A stretch of 48,232 bases of DNA from JOPF136 sp035541255 (GTDB lineage Bacteria; Acidobacteriota; Terriglobia; Acidiferrales; UBA7541): NCBI GenBank assembly GCA_035541255.1, contig DATKNR010000070.1, forward strand, positions 1 to 48,232. The letters run 5' to 3'. The stretch's first letter is position 1, and each line of letters starts with the position of its first letter. Below, piece after piece: positions 1 to 8,473 of this stretch. The notes beneath the pieces are model-generated. The model was given only the letters and a program-made list of their open reading frames with translations, did not search any database and had not been told where the DNA came from. Made by a program: the position numbers and the translations under genes.

Positions 1-1
1 C

Positions 2-475
2 GGAGAAAATCACCGCATGGGGCTGTACGACGCGATCTTGATTAAGGAAAACCACATCGCGGCGGCGGGAGGCGTGACGGAGGCGTTCCGTCGTGCCCGC
101 GCATTTCTTCCCTGCCCCAGCGGACAGCGGGAAACCACCGCCTACGAGTCCTTCGCGCCGCCCGCGCCCGGCTGGGACGTGGCGGTGCCCATCCAGATCG
201 AAGTGCGCAATGAGGCCGAACTGCGCGAAGCGCTCGAGGCGGGCGCGGATTCCCTGCTGCTGGACAACACAACGCCTGCGGAGGCCGCGCGACTCGTGGC
301 CTTCGCGCGCAACGCGCGGCCCGGATGCGTCCTGGAACTTTCCGGCGGCGTGACCCTGGAGAATGTCCGCGCGTACGCGGCCGCCGGAGCAGACTACATC
401 TCGGTCGGGGCGCTCACTCATTCCGCGCCGGCCGCGGATTTGAGCCTGCTTGTAGAATTGCCATCGCGCCTGTAA
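2..475 (+). CDS. nadC: Nicotinate-nucleotide pyrophosphorylase (quinolinate phosphoribosyltransferase), 3' part
   Basis: This is the C-terminal part of NadC, which makes nicotinate mononucleotide from quinolinate and PRPP in de novo NAD synthesis. The reading frame is already open at base 2 and encodes GENHRMGLYDAILIKENH, the family's conserved active-site stretch, so the gene is cut by the window edge and the ATG at 17 is internal. Further family motifs are IQIEVRN, LLLDN and LELSGGVT followed by YAAAGADYISVGALTHS, the phosphate-binding end of the barrel. The protein ends VELPSRL, a normal C terminus. birA begins 13 bp downstream on the same strand, so nadC-birA-coaX looks like one cofactor-biosynthesis unit. 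The family is clear; the N-terminal half is not visible. Confidence 0.96.
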   Translation, partial: GENHRMGLYDAILIKENHIAAAGGVTEAFRRARAFLPCPSGQRETTAYESFAPPAPGWDVAVPIQIEVRNEAELREALEAGADSLLLDNTTPAEAARLVAFARNARPGCVLELSGGVTLENVRAYAAAGADYISVGALTHSAPAADLSLLVELPSRL

Positions 476-488
476 GCTCGCACACGCC

Positions 489-1502
489 ATGGGCAAAACC
501 TCCGCCGCGCGCACCGTGCCCGAGACGACCGACCGGAAAATCCTGGAACTGCTGCAACTTCTCTCCGCGAACCCCATGATCGTGGTCAGCGGAACGCGAA
601 TGGCGAAGCAAATCGGCGTCAGCCGTCACACGGTTCGCCACTGGGTGAACAAACTGCGTACCCTGGGTGTGGACGTAAAGGGCCACCCGCGGACGGGCTA
701 CCACCTGCAAAAGTCCGCGGATGTGCTGATCCCGGCCATGCTTCGGCGCCGGCTGGAGGGCACCCCCTTCGCGAAGCACATGCACCATTTCTTCACCATA
801 GGCTCGACCAACGATGCGGCGCTTGAACTGGGTCACTCCGGCGCTCCGCATGGAACCGTCGTCCTGGCGGAGCAGCAGACCGCCGGACGCGGGCGTGTGG
901 GTCGCAAGTGGCATTCCGAAAAATCGAACGGAATCTACATGAGCGTGCTGCTGCGCCCTGGAATTTCTCCTGTGGAGGCGCCGCTCATTACCTTGGTGGC
1001 CGGCCTCGCGGCGCGCGACGCCGTTGCTGAACAGACGGGAGTTGCGCCGGACGTCCGCTGGCCCAACGACTTGATGCTCGGCGGAAAAAAATGTGGTGGA
1101 ATCCTGACCGAGATGCACGCGGAACCGGACCGCGTTCAATATGTGGTCGTGGGAATCGGCATCAATGTGAACCACGAGACGCTTCCAACCGACATCCGTG
1201 GGCTGGCCACTTCCTTGCGCATCGAAACCGGACACACGCAATCGCGCAACGAACTCGTGGTACGCCTGCTCCGGGCGCTGGACGGGTACTACAATCAGTT
1301 CCTTCGGCAGGGAACCGAGGCGATTCTTCGGCGATTTCGCGAGGTTTCCAGCTATTGCGAGGGGAAGCGCGTGCGGGTGGCAACGGCCACGGAAACGTAC
1401 CTCGCCACCACGGCCGGCCTCGATTCCTCCGGTGTGCTCCGGGTCCGGCGGGAAAACGGCAAGACCGAGCCTGTGCTCGCGGGTGATGTGCGAGAGGCCT
1501 GA
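489..1502 (+). CDS. birA: Bifunctional biotin operon repressor / biotin--[acetyl-CoA-carboxylase] ligase
   Basis: BirA activates biotin with ATP and transfers it to the biotin carrier protein of acetyl-CoA carboxylase. At 337 residues it is full length for the two-function type. Residues about 15-75 form a winged helix-turn-helix (AKQIGVSRHTVRHWVNKL), so it probably also represses biotin genes. The ligase domain has GSTNDAAL (about 105), the ATP/biotin loop TAGRGRVGRKW (131-141), the WPNDLML motif (191-197) with KKCGGIL, and VGIGINVNH (221-229). A small C-terminal SH3-like domain follows from about 270. The ATG at 489 is 13 bp after nadC. The stop is 3 bp before coaX, so translation is probably coupled. 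I saw no biotin synthesis genes in the window. Confidence 0.95.
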   Translation: MGKTSAARTVPETTDRKILELLQLLSANPMIVVSGTRMAKQIGVSRHTVRHWVNKLRTLGVDVKGHPRTGYHLQKSADVLIPAMLRRRLEGTPFAKHMHHFFTIGSTNDAALELGHSGAPHGTVVLAEQQTAGRGRVGRKWHSEKSNGIYMSVLLRPGISPVEAPLITLVAGLAARDAVAEQTGVAPDVRWPNDLMLGGKKCGGILTEMHAEPDRVQYVVVGIGINVNHETLPTDIRGLATSLRIETGHTQSRNELVVRLLRALDGYYNQFLRQGTEAILRRFREVSSYCEGKRVRVATATETYLATTAGLDSSGVLRVRRENGKTEPVLAGDVREA

Positions 1503-1505
1503 GCG

Positions 1506-2333
1506 ATGTTGCTGACCATCGACATCGGAAATACCAATACCGTGCTGGGCGTGTACAAAGGAGAACGGCTTGCCGCCCACTGGCGGCTCACGACTGCCCG
1601 CACCCAGACGGTGGACGAATATGGAATTCTGGCGCGCAGCCTCTTTCAGAATGCAGGCCTGGACCAGAAGGATCTCGAAGGAATCATCATCAGCTCCGTT
1701 GTGCCCCCTCTGAATTCGACTCTCGCGGAGATGTCGGAAAAATACTTCGGCACGAAGGCACTCTTCGTCGAGCCGGGCGTGCGCACAGGCATTCCGGTGT
1801 TTTACGACAACCCCTCGGAGGTCGGTGCGGACCGCGTGGTGAATGCCGTTGCCGCACACGCAAAATACGGCGGGCCCTGTATCGTGGTGGATTTCGGTAC
1901 GGCGATTACATTCGACGCAATCTCGCAGAAGGGTGAGTATCTGGGTGGCGTAATTGTGCCCGGCCTGGGCATTGCAGCCGAGGCGCTGTTTGCGCGAACC
2001 GCCCGTCTGCCTCGCGTGGAGATCAAAGATCCCGGAAAAATCATTGGAACCAATACGGTGGCCTCGATGCAGGCGGGTCTGTTTTACGGTTACGTGGACT
2101 TGGTCGACGGCATCGTGGCGCGGATGAAACAGCAGATGGGAAGCGGAACACACGTCGTTGCCACGGGAGGACAGGCATCGCTCGTGGCGCGCGGCTCAAA
2201 GCATATTGAAGCCGTGGACGAGCATCTGACACTCGAAGGGCTTCGCATCATCTGGGGCCGTAACCGCGAAGACGCACCGGGCAGCGGAAAGCGGGAAAGC
2301 GGCCCGGGCAGTGCGAGACCCCGGAAGCGGTAG
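1506..2333 (+). CDS. coaX: Type III pantothenate kinase
   Basis: CoaX phosphorylates pantothenate, the first committed step of CoA synthesis, and belongs to the ASKHA ATPase fold. The N terminus MLLTIDIGNTNTVLGVYKG carries the phosphate-1 DxGNT motif. Residues about 98-130 have GADRVVNAVAAH and IVVDFGTAITFD, the second catalytic Asp region. The family GGVIVPGLG and VATGGQASL motifs follow. At 275 residues it is slightly longer than the usual 255-260 because of a basic, Gly/Ser/Arg-rich tail after residue about 257. It starts 3 bp after birA and ends 11 bp before the stop of a convergent gene. Pairing of birA with coaX is common in bacteria and supports both calls. Confidence 0.96.
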   Translation: MLLTIDIGNTNTVLGVYKGERLAAHWRLTTARTQTVDEYGILARSLFQNAGLDQKDLEGIIISSVVPPLNSTLAEMSEKYFGTKALFVEPGVRTGIPVFYDNPSEVGADRVVNAVAAHAKYGGPCIVVDFGTAITFDAISQKGEYLGGVIVPGLGIAAEALFARTARLPRVEIKDPGKIIGTNTVASMQAGLFYGYVDLVDGIVARMKQQMGSGTHVVATGGQASLVARGSKHIEAVDEHLTLEGLRIIWGRNREDAPGSGKRESGPGSARPRKR

Positions 2334-2344
2334 CGGGGCCCGCG

Positions 2345-2989
2345 CTATTTCTTTGCAGGCGTTTGCAGCCGCCGTGAACGCCACAAATACCACGACGCGA
2401 CACTCCGGTGGGGCCTCCAGGCCTCGCCGATTTCGAGCATTTTCTTCTGTGAGGGCAGCCGGCGCAGGCCGTAAGCAATGCGGATGGCGTGTTGCAGGCC
2501 CAGATCGTCCACAGGCAATACATCGGGGCGGCCCATGGAGAACATCATGAAAATTTCGGCCGTCCAGCGGCCAATTCCCTTCACCGCTGTCAGCCGCTCC
2601 ATGATGGCATCGTCGTTCATACGTCCAAGCCGCGCGAGCGGCAACTGGCCGCTCGCGGCGCGCGCCGCAATGTCGCGGATATAGCCCACCTTCTGGCCCG
2701 AAAGCCCTACGGAGCGCAGGCGGCGCACCGGTGTGGTGAGAATCTGTTCGGGCCGCGGAAATCGACTGTGGCGGTTTGTGCTGTCGCAACCGTAAAGGGC
2801 GCAGAACCGCGCCTCCACCGTCCGCGCTGCGTGCCAGGAGATTTGTTGCGCAATGATGGCCGTAACGAGCGCACGCAGCCGGTTCGTGTGCATTCGTTCG
2901 TGGAGCAGGCAGGGCCCCACCTCGTTGATGATCCTGCGCATTACGGGGTCGACGCGTTTCAAATGGCGGACGGCGGCGCGGTGTGACAT
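2345..2989 (-). CDS. DNA-3-methyladenine glycosylase II-type (AlkA-like, HhH-GPD superfamily)
   Basis: A base-excision DNA glycosylase of the HhH-GPD superfamily, expected to remove alkylated purines such as 3-methyladenine. It has 214 residues. The helical core has LVTAIIAQQIS (41-51), the usual first motif. The helix-hairpin-helix reads VKGIGRWTAEIF (136-147) and is followed by LPVDDLGLQ, in which the second Asp (about 162) is the likely catalytic residue. Compared with E. coli AlkA (about 280 residues), the N-terminal beta domain is missing, as in many short bacterial members. It converges on coaX. A possible promoter lies immediately upstream (TTGCAT, 17-nt spacer, TACTGT, then 9 nt to the ATG). 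Substrate specificity cannot be read from the sequence. Confidence 0.88.
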   Translation of the reverse strand: MSHRAAVRHLKRVDPVMRRIINEVGPCLLHERMHTNRLRALVTAIIAQQISWHAARTVEARFCALYGCDSTNRHSRFPRPEQILTTPVRRLRSVGLSGQKVGYIRDIAARAASGQLPLARLGRMNDDAIMERLTAVKGIGRWTAEIFMMFSMGRPDVLPVDDLGLQHAIRIAYGLRRLPSQKKMLEIGEAWRPHRSVASWYLWRSRRLQTPAKK

Positions 2990-2998
2990 GAAGGCAAG

Positions 2999-3027
2999 AC
3001 AGTACGCGTGCGTCCGTCCGAATGCAA
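2999..3027 (-). promoter_or_regulatory. Candidate promoter of the DNA glycosylase gene, leaderless-type spacing
   Basis: On the minus strand, TTGCAT (3027-3022) and TACTGT (3004-2999) are separated by 17 nt. The -10 element ends 9 nt before the ATG at 2989. No purine-rich ribosome-binding site fits in that gap, so the transcript would begin at or next to the start codon. Each box matches the consensus only partly. Confidence 0.35.
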
Positions 3028-3070
3028 CCCATCGGATTCGACATGGCTCATCGGTTTCCGAGTTTCAAGC

Positions 3071-3076
3071 TAGAAT
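3071..3076 (+). promoter_or_regulatory. Candidate -10 element (TAGAAT) 7 nt before a GTG start
   Basis: TAGAAT matches the -10 consensus at five of six positions and ends 7 nt before the GTG at 3084. That places the expected transcription start on the start codon. No convincing -35 box or ribosome-binding site is seen. Confidence 0.4.
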
Positions 3077-3083
3077 TGCGGGC

Positions 3084-3833
3084 GTGACTGCGTTCAATTA
3101 CTTCAACTATTTCACCGAAATCGAAGAGTACTTTTGGCGTAAGCGTGGAGCCCAGATCCTTGTTTCCCCACTGGACTGGGCCATTCTCGAGAGCTGGCAG
3201 AAAGCCCAGATACCCGTCGAAGTGGTTTTGAAAGGGATTGACGCTGCGTTTGAGAGTTACGCGCGGTCTCGGCGCGGGGCCAGCGGGCGGCCGCTGAAAA
3301 GCCTGGCGTACTGCGTCGACGCAGTTCTGGATGCTGCGCTCGCTGCCCAAGAGGCAGCCGCTGGACGCGGCCCGGGGTCTGCGCCCAGTGCGGGGGGAAA
3401 GGCGGCAACGCAGCCCTTTTCGCTCGAAGAACTGTCCGCATTCCTCGCGCGCAACTCGGCCCGGCTGCGCCAGGGGGCGAACCGGCTAGGGGAGGTATGC
3501 ACCGCCGGCGGGCAGGTGTTGTCGCGCCGAATCGCGGACACAGTGGCACGTCTGGATGAACTCAGGGCGGACCTCGCCTCGGCGGCGCGCGTTGACCTGG
3601 AGGATTTGGAGCGACGGCTCACTGTTCTCGAAGATGGATTGTATGCCGCGCTTCAGGCAGCCGCGGACGAGACGAAAGTGCTGGAGATCCGCCGCGAAAT
3701 GGACCGCCAGCTCGCTCCCTACCGGCGAAAAATGTCGGCAGAGCAGCTGGCTCTTCTGGAACAGCAATACCTGCGCCGCAGGCTCTTGGAGGCTTACGAT
3801 TTGCCGCGGCTCAGCCTCTTTTATCTCACCTAG
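3084..3833 (+). CDS. Conserved hypothetical protein (Acidobacteria-type, coiled-coil rich)
   Basis: I know no function for this 249-residue protein. It starts (V)TAFNYFNYFTEIEEYFWRK, a motif I associate with hypothetical proteins of acidobacterial genomes, followed by a region describing one globular helical unit (ILVSPLDWAILESWQKAQIP). From about residue 110 it is rich in Ala, Arg, Glu and Leu and probably helical or coiled-coil to the end (LAPYRRKMSAEQLALLEQQY). The frame is open upstream to 2853, but that part overlaps the divergent glycosylase promoter and looks non-coding. I chose GTG 3084 because the conserved-looking N terminus begins there and a -10-like TAGAAT sits 7 nt upstream. No signal peptide or membrane helix is seen. 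It lies 26 bp before the RNA methyltransferase gene and is probably co-transcribed with it. Confidence 0.75.
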   Translation: MTAFNYFNYFTEIEEYFWRKRGAQILVSPLDWAILESWQKAQIPVEVVLKGIDAAFESYARSRRGASGRPLKSLAYCVDAVLDAALAAQEAAAGRGPGSAPSAGGKAATQPFSLEELSAFLARNSARLRQGANRLGEVCTAGGQVLSRRIADTVARLDELRADLASAARVDLEDLERRLTVLEDGLYAALQAAADETKVLEIRREMDRQLAPYRRKMSAEQLALLEQQYLRRRLLEAYDLPRLSLFYLT

Positions 3834-3859
3834 GCCCGCCCCATCCTCTCTCTGATAGG

Positions 3860-5164
3860 ATGTGCGCAAGTGCGGCGGCTCCTGTGCAACTGAAAATCGA
3901 AAAACTCGTATACGGCGGCGAGGGCATAGGCCATGCGGATGGCCTGGCGGTGTTCGTACCGTTTGTCGCGCCGGGAGAAACCATCACCGTGCGGCTCGAG
4001 GCGCAGAAGAAGAAATTTGCGCGCGCCCGCGTGGATAAATTCGTGGAGACCTCTCCCGAGCGGGTGGCTGCGCCCTGCTCTTACTTCACCCGCTGTGGTG
4101 GATGCCACTACCAGCATCTGCCATACGACTCCCAGCTGGCTTACAAGAAAGAAATCCTTTTGGAAACACTTTCGCGGCTCGGCGGAGTCCGCTGGTCCGG
4201 CCCCGTGGCGGTGCACCCCTCGCCCCCGTTCGGCTACCGCAATCGCGCGCAGTGGAAGGTACGCGCGGCTCGCGGCGAAGCTGCCATGGGCTATCTGGAA
4301 GCCGGATCTCAGGCCTTGTGCCCCGTGGAACGGTGCCCCATCCTCAGCCCGCGCCTCGAGGATACTCTCGCTCGCCTTCGCGGTGTGCTCCAACGCGGGG
4401 AACTTCCCGAGGGCCCGGCGGAACTGGAGGCGTTCGCGGACGGCGAGGACGAGCGCATCCTTCTGAGCGCTTCGCTTGCCAATTTCGGCGGCAAGACAGC
4501 GGAGGAACTGGGAGGACACCTGCGGGAGGCCATTCCGGTGATCGAAAGCCTGCTTCTCCACGACGGCAGCCGCGACCGGTTCGAGCTGATGGGACCGGGA
4601 TATCTGCGCTACCGCGTTGGCGAGATTGGCTTCCGCGTGGGTCATCTTTCATTTTTCCAGGTGAACCGCTTCCTGGTGGAGACTCTCGCCCGGCGTGCCA
4701 CCACGGATGCTCGCGGCGGGCTGGCTCTGGATTTATACGCCGGTGTGGGTTTGTTTTCGCTGCCCCTCGCAGCCGGATTTGAACGGGTCGTCGCGGTGGA
4801 AGGTAATCCCGCAGCCACGCGTGATCTGGAAGACAATGCTCGCGCGGCGGCCACTGGTGCCGGCCGGATTGAGGTCCAAACGAAGGACGCGGAGGAGTTT
4901 CTGCCGCGATGGAACGAGCGGCCGGAGCTCGTTCTTCTCGATCCCCCGCGCGCGGGGCTTTCCGATGCCGTTCGTGATCACCTGACAGCTTTGGCCGCGC
5001 CGGAAATCCGCTATGTCTCCTGCGACCCGGCCACCCTGGCGCGCGACTTGAAGGTGTTATGCGGGTGCTACGAGATAGCGGCCCTGGAGCTGTTCGATCT
5101 GTTCCCGCAGAGTTTTCACATGGAAACGCTCGTGTGCTTGCGGCGGCGGGAGACAACTGCATGA
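3860..5164 (+). CDS. rlmD: 23S rRNA (uracil-5-)-methyltransferase, RlmD/RumA family
   Basis: A SAM-dependent RNA m5U methyltransferase of the TrmA/RumA family, 434 residues. The N-terminal TRAM domain (about 8-65, KIEKLVYGGEGIGHADG) binds RNA. C73, C79 and C82 (CSYFTRCGGC), with a later Cys in ALCPVERCPIL, match the [4Fe-4S] cluster pattern of RumA. The SAM site is LDLYAGVGLFSLPLA. LLDPPRAGL and VSCDPATLARDL near the C terminus contain the catalytic region, including the nucleophilic Cys that attacks uracil. Whether the target is U1939, U747 or a tRNA cannot be decided from motifs, so the symbol is provisional. The TGA overlaps the comEC ATG as ATGA, indicating translational coupling. Confidence 0.9.
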   Translation: MCASAAAPVQLKIEKLVYGGEGIGHADGLAVFVPFVAPGETITVRLEAQKKKFARARVDKFVETSPERVAAPCSYFTRCGGCHYQHLPYDSQLAYKKEILLETLSRLGGVRWSGPVAVHPSPPFGYRNRAQWKVRAARGEAAMGYLEAGSQALCPVERCPILSPRLEDTLARLRGVLQRGELPEGPAELEAFADGEDERILLSASLANFGGKTAEELGGHLREAIPVIESLLLHDGSRDRFELMGPGYLRYRVGEIGFRVGHLSFFQVNRFLVETLARRATTDARGGLALDLYAGVGLFSLPLAAGFERVVAVEGNPAATRDLEDNARAAATGAGRIEVQTKDAEEFLPRWNERPELVLLDPPRAGLSDAVRDHLTALAAPEIRYVSCDPATLARDLKVLCGCYEIAALELFDLFPQSFHMETLVCLRRRETTA

Positions 5165-7818
5165 GGCTGCCCTCGCTCTGGCCGGCCCTTGCGCTGGCGT
5201 GCGGAATTTTGGTGGATCACTGGGCGGCGCCATCGCCGCTGGCCGGAAGCGCACTCTGCGTGGCGGCGCTGCTCGCCGGACTGCTGCTCCTCCGCCGCTG
5301 CGCGCTTCGCGGGGCATGGATCGCAGGTCTGGCGGCGTGGCTGGCACTCGGCTCGATGGTGGCGGGGCTTCAACGGCGCGACGTTCGGCCAGACAATGCC
5401 GCGACTCTGCTCACCTTGGGCCGGCTGGATTCACACGAGCCGTTGCGTTGGCGGGGCCGGCTGCGCCAGGGACCGTCGCGTCTACCCTCGGGAATACGCT
5501 ACGACGTTGCGCTGGAAGAGGTGGAGGCGGGCGGCAGAACGGTCCGTGTCAGCGGCGGCCTTCGCGCCACGCTGCGGCAGTACCCATCGCAACCGTGGGT
5601 CGCTCCTCCCTCGGTCGAGCCCGGAGACTATGTGGAGCTACTGCTGCGCGCTCGTGTGCCGCGAAACTTTCTGGATCCGGGCGCGTTCGACGAGCGTGGC
5701 AGCCTCGAGCGACAGGGAATCGACGTGGAAGGCTCTCTGCGCGACGGCACCCTGCTCACACGGCTGGGTCCGCCACCGGGAGGAATTCGCTGGACCGAGC
5801 GCTTCGCTCGTACCCGAAACAGATTTTTTGCGACCCTCGACGCCTTATATTCCGGCTCACCGGATGCGAACGCCGTGCTGCGGGCCATGCTCTTGGGCGA
5901 TCGCGGATTTCTGGAGCACTCCGTCTCGGAAAAATTCCAGCAAACCGGCGTCTACCACGTCCTGGTGGTTGCAGGATTGCACGTGGCTGCGCTCGCAGCG
6001 TTCGTTTTCTGGTTGGGGAGGAAGCTGCGGCTGCCCATGGAAGCAACGGTACTCGCAACGCTCGCAGTGCTCATGTTCTATGTGTTGGTCGTGGAAGAGC
6101 GTCCGCCGATCCTGCGCGCTGCGCTGATGGCCGCGGCCGTGCTTTCCGCCGCATTGTTTTACCGGCGTCCGGCTGTGCTGAACGGGCTCGCTGTTGCAGC
6201 GATGCTCATTCTTTGCGCGAATCCGGCGGCAGTGTTCGATCCGAGTTTTCAACTCTCCATCGCGGCGGTTGCCGCCATTGGCGCGCTCGGTGTCCCGATG
6301 GTCGAAGCGACCATAGAGCCCTACCGGCGCGCGCTCGCGCATGTGAGCGACCAGACCCGCGACCCGATGTTTCCGCCGGGGCCGGTACAGCTCCGCATGC
6401 TGTTGCGCGAGCAGGCCACGGACCGGCTGGAATGGCGGCTGCCAGAGCGATTCGCCCCTCACGCACTTGGGATCCTGGTGGTTCCCGCGCGGTGGTGCCT
6501 CGCGCTCTGCGATTTGATGGTGATTTCTCTGGCGATTCAGATTGGCTTGCTGCCGCTGCTCGCGCTCTATTTTCATCGTGTGGCGCTGGCAGGCCCGGTC
6601 GCGAACCTTCCTGCCGTCCTGCTGACGGGCATGATCGTTCCGCTTGGATTTTTGTGTTTGGCCGTGGGTTCTGCCTCGCTCACCTTGGCCGGGCCGTTGG
6701 CTGCCCTCCCGCGCGGGCTGGTGGCGATGCTCAACGGAATCGTTGGTTGGTTCGCCGCGATGCCGCGCCTTTCATACCGAATTCCGGCGCCACCGGGATG
6801 GCTCACCGCCGCATCGATCGGGGCGTTCGTGGTTCTCGGAGCATGCCTGTGGAAAGTTGCCCATCCCCCGAGCAACGCGCGGTCTGCCGGCGGACGCTGG
6901 CTGCGGGCGGCAACGGCAGGAAGCGCGATGGTCTGCGCTGCACTGCTGCTGTGCGTCGCCACCTATCCTTTCCCTCCGCGCGTCACGCGCGGAAGTCTCG
7001 AGACCACAGTGATTGACGTTGGACAGGGAGATTCACTCCTCGTTGTGTTTCCCGACGGGCGCACGTTGCTTGTGGATGGCGGTGGTAGCGCACTCGCCCC
7101 GCTGGCGCGGGAGACGGGCCGGCCGGAATTCGACGTCGGAGAACGGGTCGTCGCCCCCTATCTCTGGGAACGCGGGTTGAAACGGCTGAATGCAGTGGTA
7201 CTGACGCACGGCCACAGGGATCACCTCGATGGACTCTATTCCGTGCTCGAGGACTTCCACGTGGGAGAACTGTGGCTGGGCCGCGAAATCACTTCCCCGG
7301 GATTCCACGCTCTGGAGCAGGAGGCAGCCGCACACCAGATTCCCATCGTCCGCCGGCATCGGGGCGACACCTTCAGCTGGGCGGGCGTCCAAGGAAAGTT
7401 TCTGTGGCCGGTGGACGAACCGACCTCGGAGAAAGCAACGAACAACGATTCCCTCGTTCTGCGCCTTCAGTTTGGCAGCGTCGGCTATCTGCTCACGGGA
7501 GATATCGAGAGGCCCATCGAGCGCGAGTTGCTCGCGCGGGGCGACACGCTCCGTGCGGACTTTTTGAAGGTGGGGCATCACGGCAGCAAGACGTCCACGA
7601 CGCCGGCGTTTCTGGCCGCCGTCGAGCCTCGTGTGGCCGTCATTTCGGTGGGCGCGGAGAATCCCTACGGTCATCCAAATCAGTCCGTCCTGGACGAATT
7701 CCGTGGGAGCGGCGCACGCCTATTGCGCACCGATCTCGATGGCGCCACCACTATTCTCACGGATGGGTACGGACTCGCGATTCACTGGTTCACGGAGGAA
7801 ACTCACCGGGCGCCGTGA
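5161..7818 (+). CDS. comEC: DNA internalization-related competence protein ComEC/Rec2
   Basis: ComEC is the inner-membrane channel that brings single-stranded DNA into the cell during natural transformation. It has 885 residues. Two or three N-terminal membrane helices precede a DUF4131-type OB region (about 80-180). The multi-helix competence domain follows (about 240-600; VYHVLVVAGLHVAALAAF is its signature). The C terminus is a metallo-beta-lactamase domain (about 610-860) with VIDVGQGDSLLVVFPDG, the metal motif HGHRDHLDG (about 682) and GHHGSKTS (about 805). I chose ATG 5161, which overlaps the upstream stop by 4 nt, because the protein begins there with a hydrophobic helix. The longer open frame upstream lies inside the methyltransferase gene. 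No other competence gene is in the window. Confidence 0.95.
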   Translation: MRLPSLWPALALACGILVDHWAAPSPLAGSALCVAALLAGLLLLRRCALRGAWIAGLAAWLALGSMVAGLQRRDVRPDNAATLLTLGRLDSHEPLRWRGRLRQGPSRLPSGIRYDVALEEVEAGGRTVRVSGGLRATLRQYPSQPWVAPPSVEPGDYVELLLRARVPRNFLDPGAFDERGSLERQGIDVEGSLRDGTLLTRLGPPPGGIRWTERFARTRNRFFATLDALYSGSPDANAVLRAMLLGDRGFLEHSVSEKFQQTGVYHVLVVAGLHVAALAAFVFWLGRKLRLPMEATVLATLAVLMFYVLVVEERPPILRAALMAAAVLSAALFYRRPAVLNGLAVAAMLILCANPAAVFDPSFQLSIAAVAAIGALGVPMVEATIEPYRRALAHVSDQTRDPMFPPGPVQLRMLLREQATDRLEWRLPERFAPHALGILVVPARWCLALCDLMVISLAIQIGLLPLLALYFHRVALAGPVANLPAVLLTGMIVPLGFLCLAVGSASLTLAGPLAALPRGLVAMLNGIVGWFAAMPRLSYRIPAPPGWLTAASIGAFVVLGACLWKVAHPPSNARSAGGRWLRAATAGSAMVCAALLLCVATYPFPPRVTRGSLETTVIDVGQGDSLLVVFPDGRTLLVDGGGSALAPLARETGRPEFDVGERVVAPYLWERGLKRLNAVVLTHGHRDHLDGLYSVLEDFHVGELWLGREITSPGFHALEQEAAAHQIPIVRRHRGDTFSWAGVQGKFLWPVDEPTSEKATNNDSLVLRLQFGSVGYLLTGDIERPIERELLARGDTLRADFLKVGHHGSKTSTTPAFLAAVEPRVAVISVGAENPYGHPNQSVLDEFRGSGARLLRTDLDGATTILTDGYGLAIHWFTEETHRAP

Positions 7819-7839
7819 TCACTGGGGTGGGGGCACCCG

Positions 7840-8145
7840 TCAGGATTCTGCCGAGGGCGGTTGCTCGTCCCCGGTTTCCTCGATTTCCTCGATTTCCACG
7901 CCTTCCTCCGATGCCAGATAGTCCGCAATGATTCGCCGGGCGTCTTCCGCCTGCGATGCGAGAACTATGATGTCACCGTCCGTCATTCCCGCGGGCGGTG
8001 TGTGCATGGGGAACGGCTCGCCAGGTGAAAAATCGGGCACTTTCAGTCCGGCGCTCTCCAGCAGGCCGCGAATCACCATGGCCTCGGTGGATGTGGTAGC
8101 TCGATGAATAATTATGACAGGATCGCGATTGCCGGAGTCGGGCAT
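7840..8145 (-). CDS. DUF2007-like small protein (putative signal-transducing protein family)
   Basis: A soluble 101-residue protein. Residues 9-78 fit the DUF2007 pattern: VIIIHRATTSTEAMVIRGLL, then ESAGL, a Pro-rich loop, and DIIVLASQAEDARRIIADYL. This ferredoxin-like fold has an unknown role and resembles the C-terminal part of PII-type regulators. The tail (EEGVEIEEIEETGDEQPP) is strongly acidic. The frame is open back to 8403, but that part is antisense to another gene and Ser/Arg-rich. ATG 8145 gives the clean domain start. It converges on comEC and diverges from the gene at 8195, sharing a 49-bp AT-containing intergenic region. Confidence 0.8.
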   Translation of the reverse strand: MPDSGNRDPVIIIHRATTSTEAMVIRGLLESAGLKVPDFSPGEPFPMHTPPAGMTDGDIIVLASQAEDARRIIADYLASEEGVEIEEIEETGDEQPPSAES

Positions 8146-8170
8146 GCGTGGCCCCCTCCCTGCTGTGCGG

Positions 8171-8180
8171 ATATAATAAA
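8171..8180. promoter_or_regulatory. AT-rich island usable as -10 in both directions
   Basis: ATATAATAAA lies in the 49-bp gap between two divergent genes. Rightward it holds a perfect TATAAT (8172-8177), ending 17 nt before the ATG at 8195. Leftward it gives TATTAT (8178-8173), 27 nt before the ATG at 8145. I see no good -35 box on either side. Confidence 0.45.
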
Positions 8181-8194
8181 CCAGACAGGCCCGA

Positions 8195-8455
8195 ATGGAA
8201 GCAGAAAGCCCCAGGACACCTACCGCCGAAGAAATCCAGGAGGAAAGCCGGCGCATTCGCCGTCTCCGCATTGCTGTGCACCTGGCGCTCAGTTGCATTG
8301 CGCAGGGAGGAATGTCGCTGGAAGAGGCTCGCGCTCTGGAAGATGCGACCCGCACGGCGGCGCTGCGGCTGTTTCCCGGGAAGGGCCCCACCTTCGACCT
8401 CATTTACGGGCCTCAGTTCGAACGCATGATCCGCGAAGTGTTTCGGGCGGTCTGA
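8195..8455 (+). CDS. Conserved small hypothetical protein
   Basis: An 86-residue soluble, mostly helical protein with no function I can name. The sequence runs from MEAESPRTPTAEEIQEE, through LRIAVHLALSCIAQGGMSLE, to the compact C terminus ALRLFPGKGPTFDLIYGPQF. It reads like an acidobacterial conserved hypothetical, and the composition is that of a real protein rather than a shadow frame. ATG 8195 has a perfect TATAAT 17 nt upstream. It ends 18 bp before the stop of the convergent LPS operon. The larger frame at 8104-8838 on this strand is a shadow. Confidence 0.65.
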   Translation: MEAESPRTPTAEEIQEESRRIRRLRIAVHLALSCIAQGGMSLEEARALEDATRTAALRLFPGKGPTFDLIYGPQFERMIREVFRAV

Positions 8456-8473
8456 AGATGTGCCTCGCCCTGC

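Noticed and set aside
414..2153. 579-codon open frame antisense to birA and coaX
   Set aside because: Shadow of two well-recognised genes; no domain features.
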